A stretch of 64,000 bases of DNA from an uncultured Blautia sp. (lineage in GTDB: Bacteria; Bacillota; Clostridia; Lachnospirales; Lachnospiraceae), in NCBI RefSeq assembly GCF_934372025.1, contig NZ_CAKROJ010000002.1, forward strand, positions 67,161 through 131,160. The letters run 5' to 3'. The first letter of the stretch is position 1, and each line of letters opens with the position of its first letter. The translations under genes were made by a program, and so were the position numbers. Below the pieces are notes generated by a model. The model was given only the letters and a program-made list of their open reading frames with translations. It did no database searches and was not told the DNA's origin. Below are positions 17,798 through 26,871 of the stretch, one piece after another.

Positions 17798-17826
17798 TTG
17801 ACAAAATCCATTTTATACCATACTAT
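17798..17826 (+). promoter_or_regulatory. Putative sigma-A promoter of hom, with leader hairpin
   Basis: TTGACA (17798-17803), a 17-base spacer, then TACTAT (17821-17826). In the short leader a 7-bp hairpin, TCTCTGC-TATT-GCAGAGA (17848-17865), stands directly before the ribosome binding site region. No T-box or leader peptide was recognised. Confidence 0.65.
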
Positions 17827-17889
17827 AAAAAAATAGTTGTACAATACTCTCTGCTATTGCAGAGACGAGGAGAAAGGAGCCATTCCAAA

Positions 17890-19185
17890 ATGGAACAAAA
17901 AGTGATTCGTGCAGCCCTTCTGGGTTTTGGTACAGTAGGAACAGGTGTTTATAAGGTACTGCAGAAGCAGAAAGAGGAGATGCTTCCAAAACTTGGAAGT
18001 CAGCTTGAAATTAAAAAGATACTGGTGCGTAATCTGGAAAAGGCCGCAGCCAAAGTGGAAGATCCGGCTATTCTGACAAATAACTGGGATGAGATCGTAA
18101 ATGATCCGGATATTGATATCGTAATTGAGCTGATTGGTGGCATCGAACCGGCAAGAAGTTATATACTGTCTGCACTGAATGCCGGCAAACATGTGGTAAC
18201 AGCAAACAAAGATCTGATCGCTGTACATGGCAAAGAGCTTCTTGATGCAGCCGAAGCACATCATGTGGATTTCCTGTTTGAAGCAGCAGTAGCCGGTGGA
18301 ATTCCGATCATTCGTCCACTGAAAGAGTGTCTTGCAGGCAATCATATGGCAGAAGTTATGGGTATCGTGAACGGTACAACCAACTTTATCCTGACTAAGA
18401 TGACCCAGGATGGAATGGAATTTAAGGATGCACTGGCTCTTGCAACAGAGCTCGGTTATGCAGAGGCTGATCCGACTGCTGATATTGAAGGTCTGGATGC
18501 CGGACGTAAGGTGGCAATCCTTGCATCGGTAGCATTTAATTCCAGAGTCGTATTTGATGATGTTTATATTGAGGGAATCACAAAGATCACAGCAAAAGAC
18601 ATCAAATATGCAAAGGAAATGGGATGTGACATAAAACTTCTCGGAGTTGCGAAGAATACAGAAGAAGGAATTGAGGCATACGTTTGTCCGATGCTGATTC
18701 CGAGCAGCCATCCGCTTGCTTCCGTAAATGACTCCTACAATGCGGTATTTGTAAATGGCGATGCTGTGGAAAATGCAATGTTCTATGGACGTGGTGCAGG
18801 TGAACTGCCGACAGCAAGTGCCGTTGTTGGAGATCTGTTTGAGATAGCAAGAAATATCAAGGCAGGTTGCTGTGCGAGAATCGGATGTACTTGCTATAAA
18901 GAACTTCCAGTCAAGAAAATGGCAGATACTCATAACCGCTATTTTATGAGACTGCTTGTAGAAGACCGTTGTGGTGTACTGGCTGAGATGACGGCAGTAT
19001 TTGCAAAATATGGTGTCAGTGTTGCTCAGATCATTCAGAAGGCGGGCCGTAAAGAAGGAAGCGCAGAAGTAGTCGTTATTACAGCAAAGGTTCGTGAGGG
19101 TGATTTCCGCACTGCTATGGAAGAACTGAGCAGCAGAAGTTCTGTGCGTAAAGTAAGCAGTATGCTTCGTGTATACGGAGAGTAA
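17890..19185 (+). CDS. hom: Homoserine dehydrogenase
   Basis: Reduces aspartate semialdehyde to homoserine on the way to threonine and methionine. The 431-residue protein has an N-terminal NAD(P)-binding domain (LLGFGTVGTGVY), the KHVVTANKDLIA region, the catalytic core with GGIPIIRPL and IVNGTTNFILTKM, ADPTADIEGLDA, and a C-terminal ACT domain (from about residue 350, DRCGVLAEMTAVFAKYGVS) for feedback control. The start at 17890 is chosen because GGAGAAAGGAG lies upstream and the family N terminus begins there; an earlier in-frame ATG overlaps the promoter. No thrB or thrC is adjacent. Confidence 0.94.
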   Translation: MEQKVIRAALLGFGTVGTGVYKVLQKQKEEMLPKLGSQLEIKKILVRNLEKAAAKVEDPAILTNNWDEIVNDPDIDIVIELIGGIEPARSYILSALNAGKHVVTANKDLIAVHGKELLDAAEAHHVDFLFEAAVAGGIPIIRPLKECLAGNHMAEVMGIVNGTTNFILTKMTQDGMEFKDALALATELGYAEADPTADIEGLDAGRKVAILASVAFNSRVVFDDVYIEGITKITAKDIKYAKEMGCDIKLLGVAKNTEEGIEAYVCPMLIPSSHPLASVNDSYNAVFVNGDAVENAMFYGRGAGELPTASAVVGDLFEIARNIKAGCCARIGCTCYKELPVKKMADTHNRYFMRLLVEDRCGVLAEMTAVFAKYGVSVAQIIQKAGRKEGSAEVVVITAKVREGDFRTAMEELSSRSSVRKVSSMLRVYGE

Positions 19186-19268
19186 GATTTTCATAGAGTA
19201 TTATATGTTTTATACCTTAAGTTGTTTCTGTGAACGGAGTAAAAATATTTTCGCAAAAGGAGAGGCTT

Positions 19269-20417
19269 ATGGGAAATATAATGGATTATATCAACTGGAG
19301 AGGTGATCTTTCCCTTGAACAGTCAAAGTTCAACGAGGTCGATAACCTGATTCTTGCCTGTTTTTCTTATGTGAATCTTGACGGGATTCCAGCAGTGGCA
19401 GAGCAGAAAGGAATTGAGCTGAAAAATCTGGCAGAAGAATTCATGAAACTTCATACGATGGAAGAACTGGAGGCGGATAAATCATTTATCCGCCTGGCTC
19501 CGTTTATGATGCTGGAAATGGCAGAGACAAACCGATTTGGAAACAGTGTGATCCGTAATTATGTCAATGAGATTGTAACAGAGGCGGAACAGCAGTTTGC
19601 GGCGGTGGAAATTGTTCTGGAAGATGGAACTTCCTATGTTTCTTTCCGTGGAACGGATGATACGATTATTGGATGGAAAGAGGATTTCAATTTAAGTACA
19701 GGTGTTGTGCCGGCACAGGAGCGTGCTGTAGAATATGTACGGCGGGTTTCAGAGAATACCACCGGAATGCTGCGTGTTGGCGGGCACTCAAAAGGTGGAA
19801 ATCTTGCAATTTATGGAGCAGTCATGTGCAAAGAGGCGCATGAAAAGATCCTGGAAGTCTATTCCAATGATGGACCGGGTTTTTCAAAAGAATTTCAGGA
19901 ACTGCCGGAAACAGAAGAGATGATGGATAAGATCATCCGGATCATTCCGGAGTATTCGATTATCGGTACTCTTCTGGAACATGAAAAAGCCCCGGTCATT
20001 GTTGCAAGTTCCAGTAAAGGACTGCTTCAGCATGATGGATTTTCCTGGGAAGTACAGGGTCCGGCACTGGTACGCAGAGACAGTCTCAGCAGAACGGCTC
20101 TTCGTTTTATAGAAATTTTGCATAAATGGATTGACGGTATGGAGATGGAGCAGAAAAAGGTTCTGATTGAGGATCTGTTTGCCACACTGCAGGCATCCGG
20201 CTACGAAAACTTAAGTGAAGTACAGTCCGGTGGACTGAAAAGTCTGGCAGCGATGGTGAAACGGGTGGAGAAGTTTGCTCCGGAATCCCGTGGTATGATG
20301 CAGGAACTTCTTGTTGCGATCTGTGGTGGATGGCTAGAACAGCTTCAGATGGATACGAAGGATAAATTATCAGTTCTTCCCTTAAGCTTTTCCGATAAAA
20401 TCCTTGAAAAATTCTAG
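19269..20417 (+). CDS. DUF2974 (Mbeg1-like) alpha/beta hydrolase
   Basis: A 382-residue cytoplasmic protein of the DUF2974/Mbeg1-like family. The nucleophile elbow of a serine hydrolase is visible as VGGHSKGGNLAIYGA (serine around residue 178), preceded by YVSFRGTDDTIIGWKEDF, typical of this lipase-like family. The C-terminal 100 residues are helical and not recognised. Substrate and role are unknown. The start at 19269 follows AAAAGGAGAGGCTT. It lies 83 bases after hom and 84 bases before gpmI, with no terminator in either gap, so read-through is possible. Confidence 0.75.
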   Translation: MGNIMDYINWRGDLSLEQSKFNEVDNLILACFSYVNLDGIPAVAEQKGIELKNLAEEFMKLHTMEELEADKSFIRLAPFMMLEMAETNRFGNSVIRNYVNEIVTEAEQQFAAVEIVLEDGTSYVSFRGTDDTIIGWKEDFNLSTGVVPAQERAVEYVRRVSENTTGMLRVGGHSKGGNLAIYGAVMCKEAHEKILEVYSNDGPGFSKEFQELPETEEMMDKIIRIIPEYSIIGTLLEHEKAPVIVASSSKGLLQHDGFSWEVQGPALVRRDSLSRTALRFIEILHKWIDGMEMEQKKVLIEDLFATLQASGYENLSEVQSGGLKSLAAMVKRVEKFAPESRGMMQELLVAICGGWLEQLQMDTKDKLSVLPLSFSDKILEKF

Positions 20418-20501
20418 ATTTTTGGTAGTATATAAGAGGAAAAGATACAAGTAAATACTGCATTTGTATGCGGAAAAACTATACAGTAAAAGGAGAATAC
20501 T

Positions 20502-22043
20502 ATGAGTAAAAAACCAACCGTTTTAATGATCCTGGATGGCTATGGACTGAATGACAGACATGAGGGAAATGCTATTTATGAAGCAAAGACTCCGGTTATG
20601 GATAAATTGATGGCAGAATATCCATTTGTAAAAGGAAATGCCAGCGGACTGGCTGTAGGTCTTCCTGATGGACAGATGGGTAACTCTGAAGTTGGACATA
20701 TGAATATGGGCGCAGGCCGTATCGTATATCAGGAACTCACAAGAATCACCAAAGAAATCAATGATGGAGATTTCTTTAAGAACGAAGCGCTTCTCTCTGC
20801 GATGAAGAATGCAAAAGAAAATGATTCTGCAATCCACTTCATGGGACTTCTTTCTGACGGTGGTGTACACAGTCATATCACACATCTGTATGCACTGCTT
20901 GAAATGGCAAAAAAAGAAGGACTGAGCAAAGTTTATGTACATTGCTTCCTTGACGGACGTGATACACCTCCGGCATCCGGAAAAGAATTCATCGAACAGC
21001 TGGAAGCCAAGATGAAAGAAATCGGTGTTGGACAGATTGGTGTTGTTTCCGGACGTTACTATGCAATGGACAGAGATAACCGTTGGGATCGTGTAGAACT
21101 TGCATACAAAGCTCTGACAGAAGGGGAAGGCGTTAAAGGTACAGACGCAGCAGCTGCAGTTCAGGCTTCTTATGACAATGAAAAGACAGATGAATTTGTA
21201 CTTCCGACAGTTATCGAGAAAGACGGACAGCCGGTTGCAAAAATCCAGGATAAAGATTCCGTGGTATTTTTCAACTTCCGTCCTGACCGTGCACGTGAAA
21301 TCACCAGAGCATTCTGTGATGACGAATTCAAAGGATTTGAAAGAGCTAAGAAGCTGGATCTTACTTATGTATGTTTCACAGACTATGATGAAACAATCCA
21401 GAACAAACTGGTTGCATTCCATAAAGTACTTCTTAAGAACACATTTGGTGAATATCTTGCAGCTCATGATATGACTCAGGTTCGTATCGCCGAGACTGAA
21501 AAATATGCACATGTTACATTCTTCTTCAACGGTGGTGTAGAAGAACCAAACAAGGGAGAAGACAGAATTCTTGTAAAATCTCCTAAGGTTGCTACTTATG
21601 ATCTTCAGCCGGAAATGAGCGCACCGGAAGTTTGTGATAAACTGGTAGATGCAATCAAATCCGACAAATATGATGTGATCATTATCAACTTTGCAAATCC
21701 GGATATGGTTGGTCATACCGGTGTACAGGCAGCCGCTGTTAAGGCAATCGAAACCGTTGACGGATGTGTTGGAAGAGCAGTAGAAGCACTTAAGGAAGTT
21801 GACGGACAGATGTTTATCTGTGCTGACCACGGTAACGCAGAGCAGCTGATCGATTATGAGACAGGAGAACCATGGACTGCTCATACAACAAATCCGGTTC
21901 CGTTTATCCTTGTAAATGCAGATCCGAAATATACTCTGAAAGAGAACGGATGTCTGGCTGATATTATCCCGACTCTGATTCAGCTGATGGGAATGGAACA
22001 GCCGGCAGATATGACAGGTGAAAGCCTTCTCATTGAAAAATAA
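20502..22043 (+). CDS. gpmI: 2,3-bisphosphoglycerate-independent phosphoglycerate mutase
   Basis: Interconverts 3- and 2-phosphoglycerate using two metal ions. It has 513 residues and belongs to the alkaline phosphatase superfamily: the N-terminal MILDGYGLN, the phospho-serine in GQMGNSEVGHMN, HCFLDGRDTPP, FFNFRPDRAREI and the C-terminal ADHGNAEQ are all present. AAAAGGAGAATACT precedes the ATG. It completes lower glycolysis near gap-pgk-tpiA but is separated from them by hom and the DUF2974 gene. A terminator follows. Confidence 0.96.
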   Translation: MSKKPTVLMILDGYGLNDRHEGNAIYEAKTPVMDKLMAEYPFVKGNASGLAVGLPDGQMGNSEVGHMNMGAGRIVYQELTRITKEINDGDFFKNEALLSAMKNAKENDSAIHFMGLLSDGGVHSHITHLYALLEMAKKEGLSKVYVHCFLDGRDTPPASGKEFIEQLEAKMKEIGVGQIGVVSGRYYAMDRDNRWDRVELAYKALTEGEGVKGTDAAAAVQASYDNEKTDEFVLPTVIEKDGQPVAKIQDKDSVVFFNFRPDRAREITRAFCDDEFKGFERAKKLDLTYVCFTDYDETIQNKLVAFHKVLLKNTFGEYLAAHDMTQVRIAETEKYAHVTFFFNGGVEEPNKGEDRILVKSPKVATYDLQPEMSAPEVCDKLVDAIKSDKYDVIIINFANPDMVGHTGVQAAAVKAIETVDGCVGRAVEALKEVDGQMFICADHGNAEQLIDYETGEPWTAHTTNPVPFILVNADPKYTLKENGCLADIIPTLIQLMGMEQPADMTGESLLIEK

Positions 22044-22081
22044 TCTGATAAATTCTTAAATAATATAACTGACTAAAGTCG

Positions 22082-22110
22082 AATCCCCGGAGTAATTTCC
22101 GGGGATTTCT
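22082..22110 (+). terminator. Intrinsic terminator after gpmI
   Basis: A 9-bp stem (AATCCCCGG at 22082-22090 with CCGGGGATT at 22099-22107) and 8-base loop, followed by a short T-rich stretch. The rest of the 220-base gap is AT-rich. It contains TGTTATAAT (TATAAT at 22203-22208), a possible extended -10 for the next gene, with no good -35. Confidence 0.75.
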
Positions 22111-22263
22111 ATATTAAGAACAGGTAAATATTCTTAAATAATAAGAGCAGAAAAAGAATATAAAAAAGCTATAAATTAAGGTGCAAAAATACAGAAGTAT
22201 GTTATAATGGAAACGTTACAGGAAAAAATAGATAAAAATGGTTGTATTCAGGGAGTATATTAG

Positions 22264-24150
22264 ATGAGCAACAGAGAAATAGAGAATGGATTGCCGGAAG
22301 ATGTTTCCGGGGAATCAGATGTGAATACAGGTATCGAAGAAGAAATTAATGCAGCCATGGATAAGATCATAGTTGATTTAGAAGATGAAGAACTGGATGA
22401 TCTGGGAGAGTATGATGATTCGGTAGATGATTCTGTAGAAGAACCGGATGAAGGGACAGAGGAGGACGAAGATACGGACTCTGAAGAGGAACCGGACGAA
22501 GATATTGAAGAATCAGATGAAGATGACTATGAGGAATCTGAGGAATATGATGAAGAACCACAGCCGGTAAGGCAGCGTCGTAAATCCGCGAGACCAGAAC
22601 CCGTAGTATACGTTCCGGTAGATGACATGGAGATGCCGGATCAGAAAAAATCCGGAAAGAAAAAATCCCCGGAGGTTAAGAAACAAAAGGAAAAATCAGC
22701 AAAACCAGAGTACCGGAATGCAGAAACACCAAAGAAACATAAAGGTGCAAAGATTTTTGGGCTGATCATGCTTATGCTTGTTGTACTCGGGGGATGTGCT
22801 TATGGTGCTGCAAGTTATTATTTTGCAGACCGGTTTTTTGAAGGTACCTGGATCAATGGTGTGAACTGTTCGCAGATGACTGCATCTCAGGTTGAGGATC
22901 TGTTTAAACAGAAATTCCAGAATTATTCAATTGAGGTGTCTGCCAGAGATCAGTCACCACAGACAATTGCGGGCGCAGATATCAGTTACCAGTATCTTTC
23001 CACAGGGGAAGTTCTGAAGCTACTGAAACAACAGAAACCATATGAATGGATAAAAGGTCTGTATGAGCAGAAAAGTTATACAGTATCTGAAAATACCGGC
23101 TATAACAGAACTCAGTTACAGGAAAAACTGAAATCACTGAGCTGTGCACAGGCAGAGAATCAGACAGAACCAGAGAATGCATATGTGGCATATCAGAATG
23201 GTCAGTTTGTGATCGTTCCGGAAACTGTCGGAAGTAAGCTGGATATCAAGGCAGCATACAAAGTTCTGGATGCAGCAGTAGAAGCAGGACAGGCATCTGT
23301 AAACTTTGGTGACACACCGGAAGCATATGTGGATGCAGAAGTGACCAGTGATGATCCGGCATTGCAGTCCGCACTGGAAGCATGCAATAATTATACCAAA
23401 GCAAGCATTACGTATACCTTTGGTGATCAGACTACGACTCTGAATGGAGATACGATTAAAGACTGGCTGCAGTTTGATGAGAAAGGGCAACTGGTCTGGG
23501 ATGATAATTCCTTCCAGCAGCATGTGGCAGATTATGTAGCACAGCTCGCAGCAACATATGACACAGTTGGTACAGAAAGAGAATTTCAGACAACAAGCGG
23601 CAGAACTGTTTACGTATCAAGTTCCGTATATGGATGGAAGATAGACCAGGCAGCAGAGGCTGCACAGCTGAGCCAGGAAATTCAGTCCGGTACACAGACT
23701 ACCCGAGAGCCTGTTTATTCACAGACTGCGAATGCATATGGTATAAATGACCTGGGTAATACCTATATAGAAGTGGACTTAAGTGAACAGCATATGTATT
23801 ATTATCAGAATGGATCGGATATTTTTGAATCTGATTTTGTATCTGGTAATATGAGTTATGCAGATCGTCAGACGCATGCGGGTATCTTTACCTTGTATTA
23901 CAAGAAGAGTCCGGATGTTCTGCGTGGAAGTATGAAAGCTGATGGAAGCTATGAATATGAATCAAAGGTACAGTACTGGATGCCGTTTGATGGAGGAATT
24001 GGTTTCCATGATGCATCATGGAGAGATGAGTTCGGCGGTGACATTTATCTTACAGACGGATCTCATGGATGTATCAATATGCCTTCGGAGAATGCAGGAA
24101 TTCTGTATGACCTGATACAGTATGGCGTTCCGATCGTATGCTTTTATTAA
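22264..24150 (+). CDS. L,D-transpeptidase (YkuD) with acidic cytoplasmic N terminus
   Basis: A 628-residue membrane-anchored cell-wall enzyme that likely forms 3-3 peptidoglycan cross-links. Order of parts: an extremely Asp/Glu-rich N-terminal region (about 20-100), a Lys-rich stretch (about 120-160), one transmembrane helix (about 163-187), two peptidoglycan-binding-like domains (about 195-490) and a C-terminal YkuD domain. The catalytic motif is SHGCINMP, with His601 and Cys603. The protein is a type II membrane protein with its catalytic end outside. The acidic/basic cytoplasmic segment is unusually long. The start follows GGGAG at 22251-22255. Confidence 0.9.
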   Translation: MSNREIENGLPEDVSGESDVNTGIEEEINAAMDKIIVDLEDEELDDLGEYDDSVDDSVEEPDEGTEEDEDTDSEEEPDEDIEESDEDDYEESEEYDEEPQPVRQRRKSARPEPVVYVPVDDMEMPDQKKSGKKKSPEVKKQKEKSAKPEYRNAETPKKHKGAKIFGLIMLMLVVLGGCAYGAASYYFADRFFEGTWINGVNCSQMTASQVEDLFKQKFQNYSIEVSARDQSPQTIAGADISYQYLSTGEVLKLLKQQKPYEWIKGLYEQKSYTVSENTGYNRTQLQEKLKSLSCAQAENQTEPENAYVAYQNGQFVIVPETVGSKLDIKAAYKVLDAAVEAGQASVNFGDTPEAYVDAEVTSDDPALQSALEACNNYTKASITYTFGDQTTTLNGDTIKDWLQFDEKGQLVWDDNSFQQHVADYVAQLAATYDTVGTEREFQTTSGRTVYVSSSVYGWKIDQAAEAAQLSQEIQSGTQTTREPVYSQTANAYGINDLGNTYIEVDLSEQHMYYYQNGSDIFESDFVSGNMSYADRQTHAGIFTLYYKKSPDVLRGSMKADGSYEYESKVQYWMPFDGGIGFHDASWRDEFGGDIYLTDGSHGCINMPSENAGILYDLIQYGVPIVCFY

Positions 24151-24174
24151 ATAAACTAAATACAGGAGAAAAGA

Positions 24175-24471
24175 ATGGACAGATCGTTTGATTTTGTTCT
24201 TGCAGGAGCAGCACTGATCGTTGGAATTATGCTTCTGACAGGACATGGAGATATTTTTCTGAAAGGCGGTAATACGAAGCTTCGTAAAGAAAAATACGAT
24301 GAAAAGAAAATGACATGGGGATCCGGAGTAGCATTGATTCTGATTGGAATTGTTACTTTTATTGATTCTTACACAACAAGCCTTGCATCAAAAATTGGAT
24401 ATATTATTGTGATCCTTGCAATTCTTGCCGGGCTGGTGCTTTATCTGAAATTTAAATGTACTAAGAAATAG
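24175..24471 (+). CDS. Small DUF3784-like membrane protein
   Basis: A 98-residue protein with three predicted membrane helices. A polar segment after the first helix contains KYDEKKMTW, similar to the EKYDKKKL motif of DUF3784 proteins, which are small and of unknown function. The start has AGGAGAAAAGA just upstream, 24 bases after the L,D-transpeptidase, and the two are probably co-transcribed up to the terminator at 24521. Confidence 0.6.
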   Translation: MDRSFDFVLAGAALIVGIMLLTGHGDIFLKGGNTKLRKEKYDEKKMTWGSGVALILIGIVTFIDSYTTSLASKIGYIIVILAILAGLVLYLKFKCTKK

Positions 24472-24520
24472 GGTAGCTGAGAGGATTCTGAACAGTTACG
24501 AAATAAGCAGAAATAAAATG

Positions 24521-24561
24521 AGCATGGAAGAAATGAAATTAAAATCTTCCATGCTTTTTTC
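24521..24561 (+). terminator. Intrinsic terminator
   Basis: A perfect 11-bp stem (AGCATGGAAGA at 24521-24531 with 24545-24555), a 13-base loop and six T. The gap continues to 24708 with TTATACT at 24671-24677, a possible -10 for mutY, but no convincing -35. Confidence 0.85.
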
Positions 24562-24708
24562 TGACAATTTTTCCAAAAACGTATTCTTCAGGAATAAAAG
24601 GAGCTTCCCGTAACATAATATTTTATCTGGTAAAATAAAAAAATCAACTGGCATTTGAGCAAAAGTGTGTTATACTAAAACATACTGAGAAAAATAAGAG
24701 AAAAGAAT

Positions 24709-25791
24709 ATGAAAATGGAGAAAATGGCAGGCAATCTGAATAACATTGTACAGCCTCTTCTGGAATGGTACAGGGACAACAGACGACAGCTTCCGTGGCG
24801 AGATCAGAACAATGCCTATTATACGTGGGTGTCGGAGATTATGCTTCAGCAGACCAGAGTAGAAGCTGTGAAACCTTATTTTAAGCGTTTTATCGGAGAA
24901 CTGCCGGACATACAGGCACTGGCAGCATGTCCGGAGGAAAAGCTGATGAAATTGTGGGAAGGGCTGGGATATTATAATCGTGTCCGTAATATGCAGCTGG
25001 CAGCACAGACAGTAGTCAGCACCTATGGAGGGAAGCTTCCGGCATCCTATAAGCAGCTTCTTGAACTGAAAGGGATCGGAAATTATACAGCAGGGGCGAT
25101 TGCATCAATTGCATATCAGATTCCTGTTCCGGCAGTGGATGGGAATGTTCTCCGTGTGCTGTCGAGAATTACCGAAGACAGGCAGGATATCATGAAGCAG
25201 TCTGTACGTCGGCAGGCAGAAGAGAAACTGCAGGAGGTAATACCGCAGGAATGTCCGGGAGACTTCAATCAGGCAATGATGGAACTTGGAGCCGTTGTAT
25301 GTGTGCCAAATGGTCCGGCACGTTGTGAAGATTGTCCGATAGCAAAATTTTGTCTGGCATATCAGCATGGCATAGTAGAGGAACTGCCGGTCAAAGCACC
25401 GAAGAAGCAGAGAAGTCTGGAAAATCGTACTGTTCTTGTAATACAGGATGGAGAAAAAACAGTCATACAAAAACGACCGAAGAAAGGGCTTCTCGCCGGT
25501 TTATATGAACTTCCGAATCTAGAGGGACATCTTTCACGTGATGAAGTACTGGCAGAAGTGGAACGTATGCAGCTGGAACCACTCTATATTGAGAAACTCC
25601 CGGATGCAAAACATGTTTTTTCGCATATTGAGTGGAGAATGACCGGTTATCTGATTCGTGTGGCATCATTGGATACAGACAGAGAAATGCCATTTATTTT
25701 TGCAGAGAAGAAACAGTCTGAAAGGCAGTATGCGATCCCATCTGCATTCAGAGCTTATGTAAAGTACATGAAGGAGGAAACAGAAAAATGA
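24709..25791 (+). CDS. mutY: A/G-specific adenine DNA glycosylase
   Basis: Removes adenine opposite 8-oxoguanine. The 360-residue protein has the catalytic glutamate in EIMLQQTRVEAV, the helix-hairpin-helix LKGIGNYTAGAIASIAY with catalytic Asp in PAVDGNVLRVLSR, and the [4Fe-4S] cysteines in CVPNGPARCEDCPIAKFC (spacing C-x6-C-x2-C-x5-C). The C-terminal third is the NUDIX-like domain that reads 8-oxoguanine. A second ATG at 24715 is an alternative start. Its stop overlaps the next start by four bases (ATGA), so it is translationally coupled with the glycosyltransferase. Confidence 0.95.
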   Translation: MKMEKMAGNLNNIVQPLLEWYRDNRRQLPWRDQNNAYYTWVSEIMLQQTRVEAVKPYFKRFIGELPDIQALAACPEEKLMKLWEGLGYYNRVRNMQLAAQTVVSTYGGKLPASYKQLLELKGIGNYTAGAIASIAYQIPVPAVDGNVLRVLSRITEDRQDIMKQSVRRQAEEKLQEVIPQECPGDFNQAMMELGAVVCVPNGPARCEDCPIAKFCLAYQHGIVEELPVKAPKKQRSLENRTVLVIQDGEKTVIQKRPKKGLLAGLYELPNLEGHLSRDEVLAEVERMQLEPLYIEKLPDAKHVFSHIEWRMTGYLIRVASLDTDREMPFIFAEKKQSERQYAIPSAFRAYVKYMKEETEK

Positions 25792-26801
25792 AATTGTTGA
25801 GTATAGCAATTCCATGTTACAACTCAGAAGCATATATGGACAAATGTATTGAATCACTGTTAAAGGGTGGGGAAGAGGTTGAAATCCTTGTGGTTAATGA
25901 TGGATCTTCTGACCGCACAGCAGAGATTGCAGATGCATATGCAGAGAAATATCCGACGATCATCAAAGCTATCCATCAGGAAAATGGTGGACATGGAGAA
26001 GCTGTCAATGCCGGAATCCGTAATGCGACAGGTCTTTACTTTAAGGTTGTAGACAGTGACGACTGGGTAAACGAAGAAGCGTATATGCAGATCCTTCGTA
26101 CGCTGACAGAGCTGACACGCGGACCGAGGACACTGGATATGCTGATCAGTAACTTTGTCTATGAGAAGCAGGGAGCGACCCGCAAGAAAGTCATGCAGTA
26201 CAGACATTGCCTTCCGGTTAACGAAATTTTTGGCTGGGACAGTGTGCATATGCCGAAGGGCAAATACCTTTTGATGCATTCTATTATTTATCGTACCAAA
26301 CTTCTCCATGAATGTGGATTAGAGCTGCCAAAGCATACATTCTATGTGGATAATCTGTTTGCATTTGAACCACTTCCGTCAGTTAAGAATATGTATTATC
26401 TGGATGTGAATTTCTATCGTTACTTTATCGGAAGAGATGACCAGTCTGTTAATGAGAAAGTAATGATCAAAAGAATTGACCAGCAGATCCGCGTAAATAA
26501 ACTGATGGCAGATGCTTTTCACAGATGTCAGTTTGATAACAAGCATCTGAAGAAATATATGCTCAGTTATCTGGATATTATCACAACAGTTTCATCTATC
26601 ATGCTGGTTCGTGCCGGTACACAGGAAGCACTTGATAAGAAGAAAGAAATGTTGGAATATATCCGCGAACAGGATCTCTGGCTGTATCATAAGCTTCGAT
26701 ACAGTATTCTGGGACGTGCTGCGAATCTTCCGGGAAGAGGCGGTCGTAAGATGTTTGTAGCAGCATATAAAGTGTGTCAGAAATTCTACGGTTTCAACTG
26801 A
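25788..26801 (+). CDS. Family 2 glycosyltransferase
   Basis: A 337-residue GT-A fold enzyme. The N terminus has IAIPCYNSEAYMDKCIESL, then LVVNDGSSDRTAEIA and the metal-binding DSDDW, the usual GT2 signature. No membrane segments are evident, so it is cytoplasmic or peripheral. It has the ATGA overlap with mutY, which is unrelated in function; the donor and acceptor cannot be told. The C-terminal half is helical with RYFIGRDDQSVN, seen in capsule or teichoic-acid type GT2 proteins of Lachnospiraceae. Confidence 0.85.
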   Translation: MKLLSIAIPCYNSEAYMDKCIESLLKGGEEVEILVVNDGSSDRTAEIADAYAEKYPTIIKAIHQENGGHGEAVNAGIRNATGLYFKVVDSDDWVNEEAYMQILRTLTELTRGPRTLDMLISNFVYEKQGATRKKVMQYRHCLPVNEIFGWDSVHMPKGKYLLMHSIIYRTKLLHECGLELPKHTFYVDNLFAFEPLPSVKNMYYLDVNFYRYFIGRDDQSVNEKVMIKRIDQQIRVNKLMADAFHRCQFDNKHLKKYMLSYLDIITTVSSIMLVRAGTQEALDKKKEMLEYIREQDLWLYHKLRYSILGRAANLPGRGGRKMFVAAYKVCQKFYGFN

Positions 26802-26828
26802 CAAAATCATAAGAACAGGATATACAAA

Positions 26829-26870
26829 AAGACTTCTGATGAAAAGCGTATTTCGTCAGAAGTCTTATCT
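26829..26870. terminator. Bidirectional terminator between glycosyltransferase and lipid kinase-like genes
   Basis: A 14-bp stem (26831-26844 with 26851-26864, one T-G wobble) in the 70-base gap between two convergent genes, flanked by A and T runs. Confidence 0.8.
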
Positions 26871-26871
26871 T

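Noticed and set aside
17764..17889. Upstream start for homoserine dehydrogenase
   Set aside because: The ATG at 17764 lies before the -35 and -10 elements of the gene's own promoter, and the family N terminus begins at 17890.
17827..17889. T-box or amino-acid attenuator in the hom leader
   Set aside because: Only one 7-bp hairpin is present. There is no T-box consensus sequence, no leader peptide and no terminator.
20523..21884. Long open frame on the minus strand opposite gpmI
   Set aside because: It lies wholly inside gpmI in antisense, is Cys/Phe/Ile-rich as expected for a shadow frame, and has no ribosome binding site. Similar antisense frames opposite hom, the P-type ATPase, amylosucrase and pckA were dropped for the same reason.
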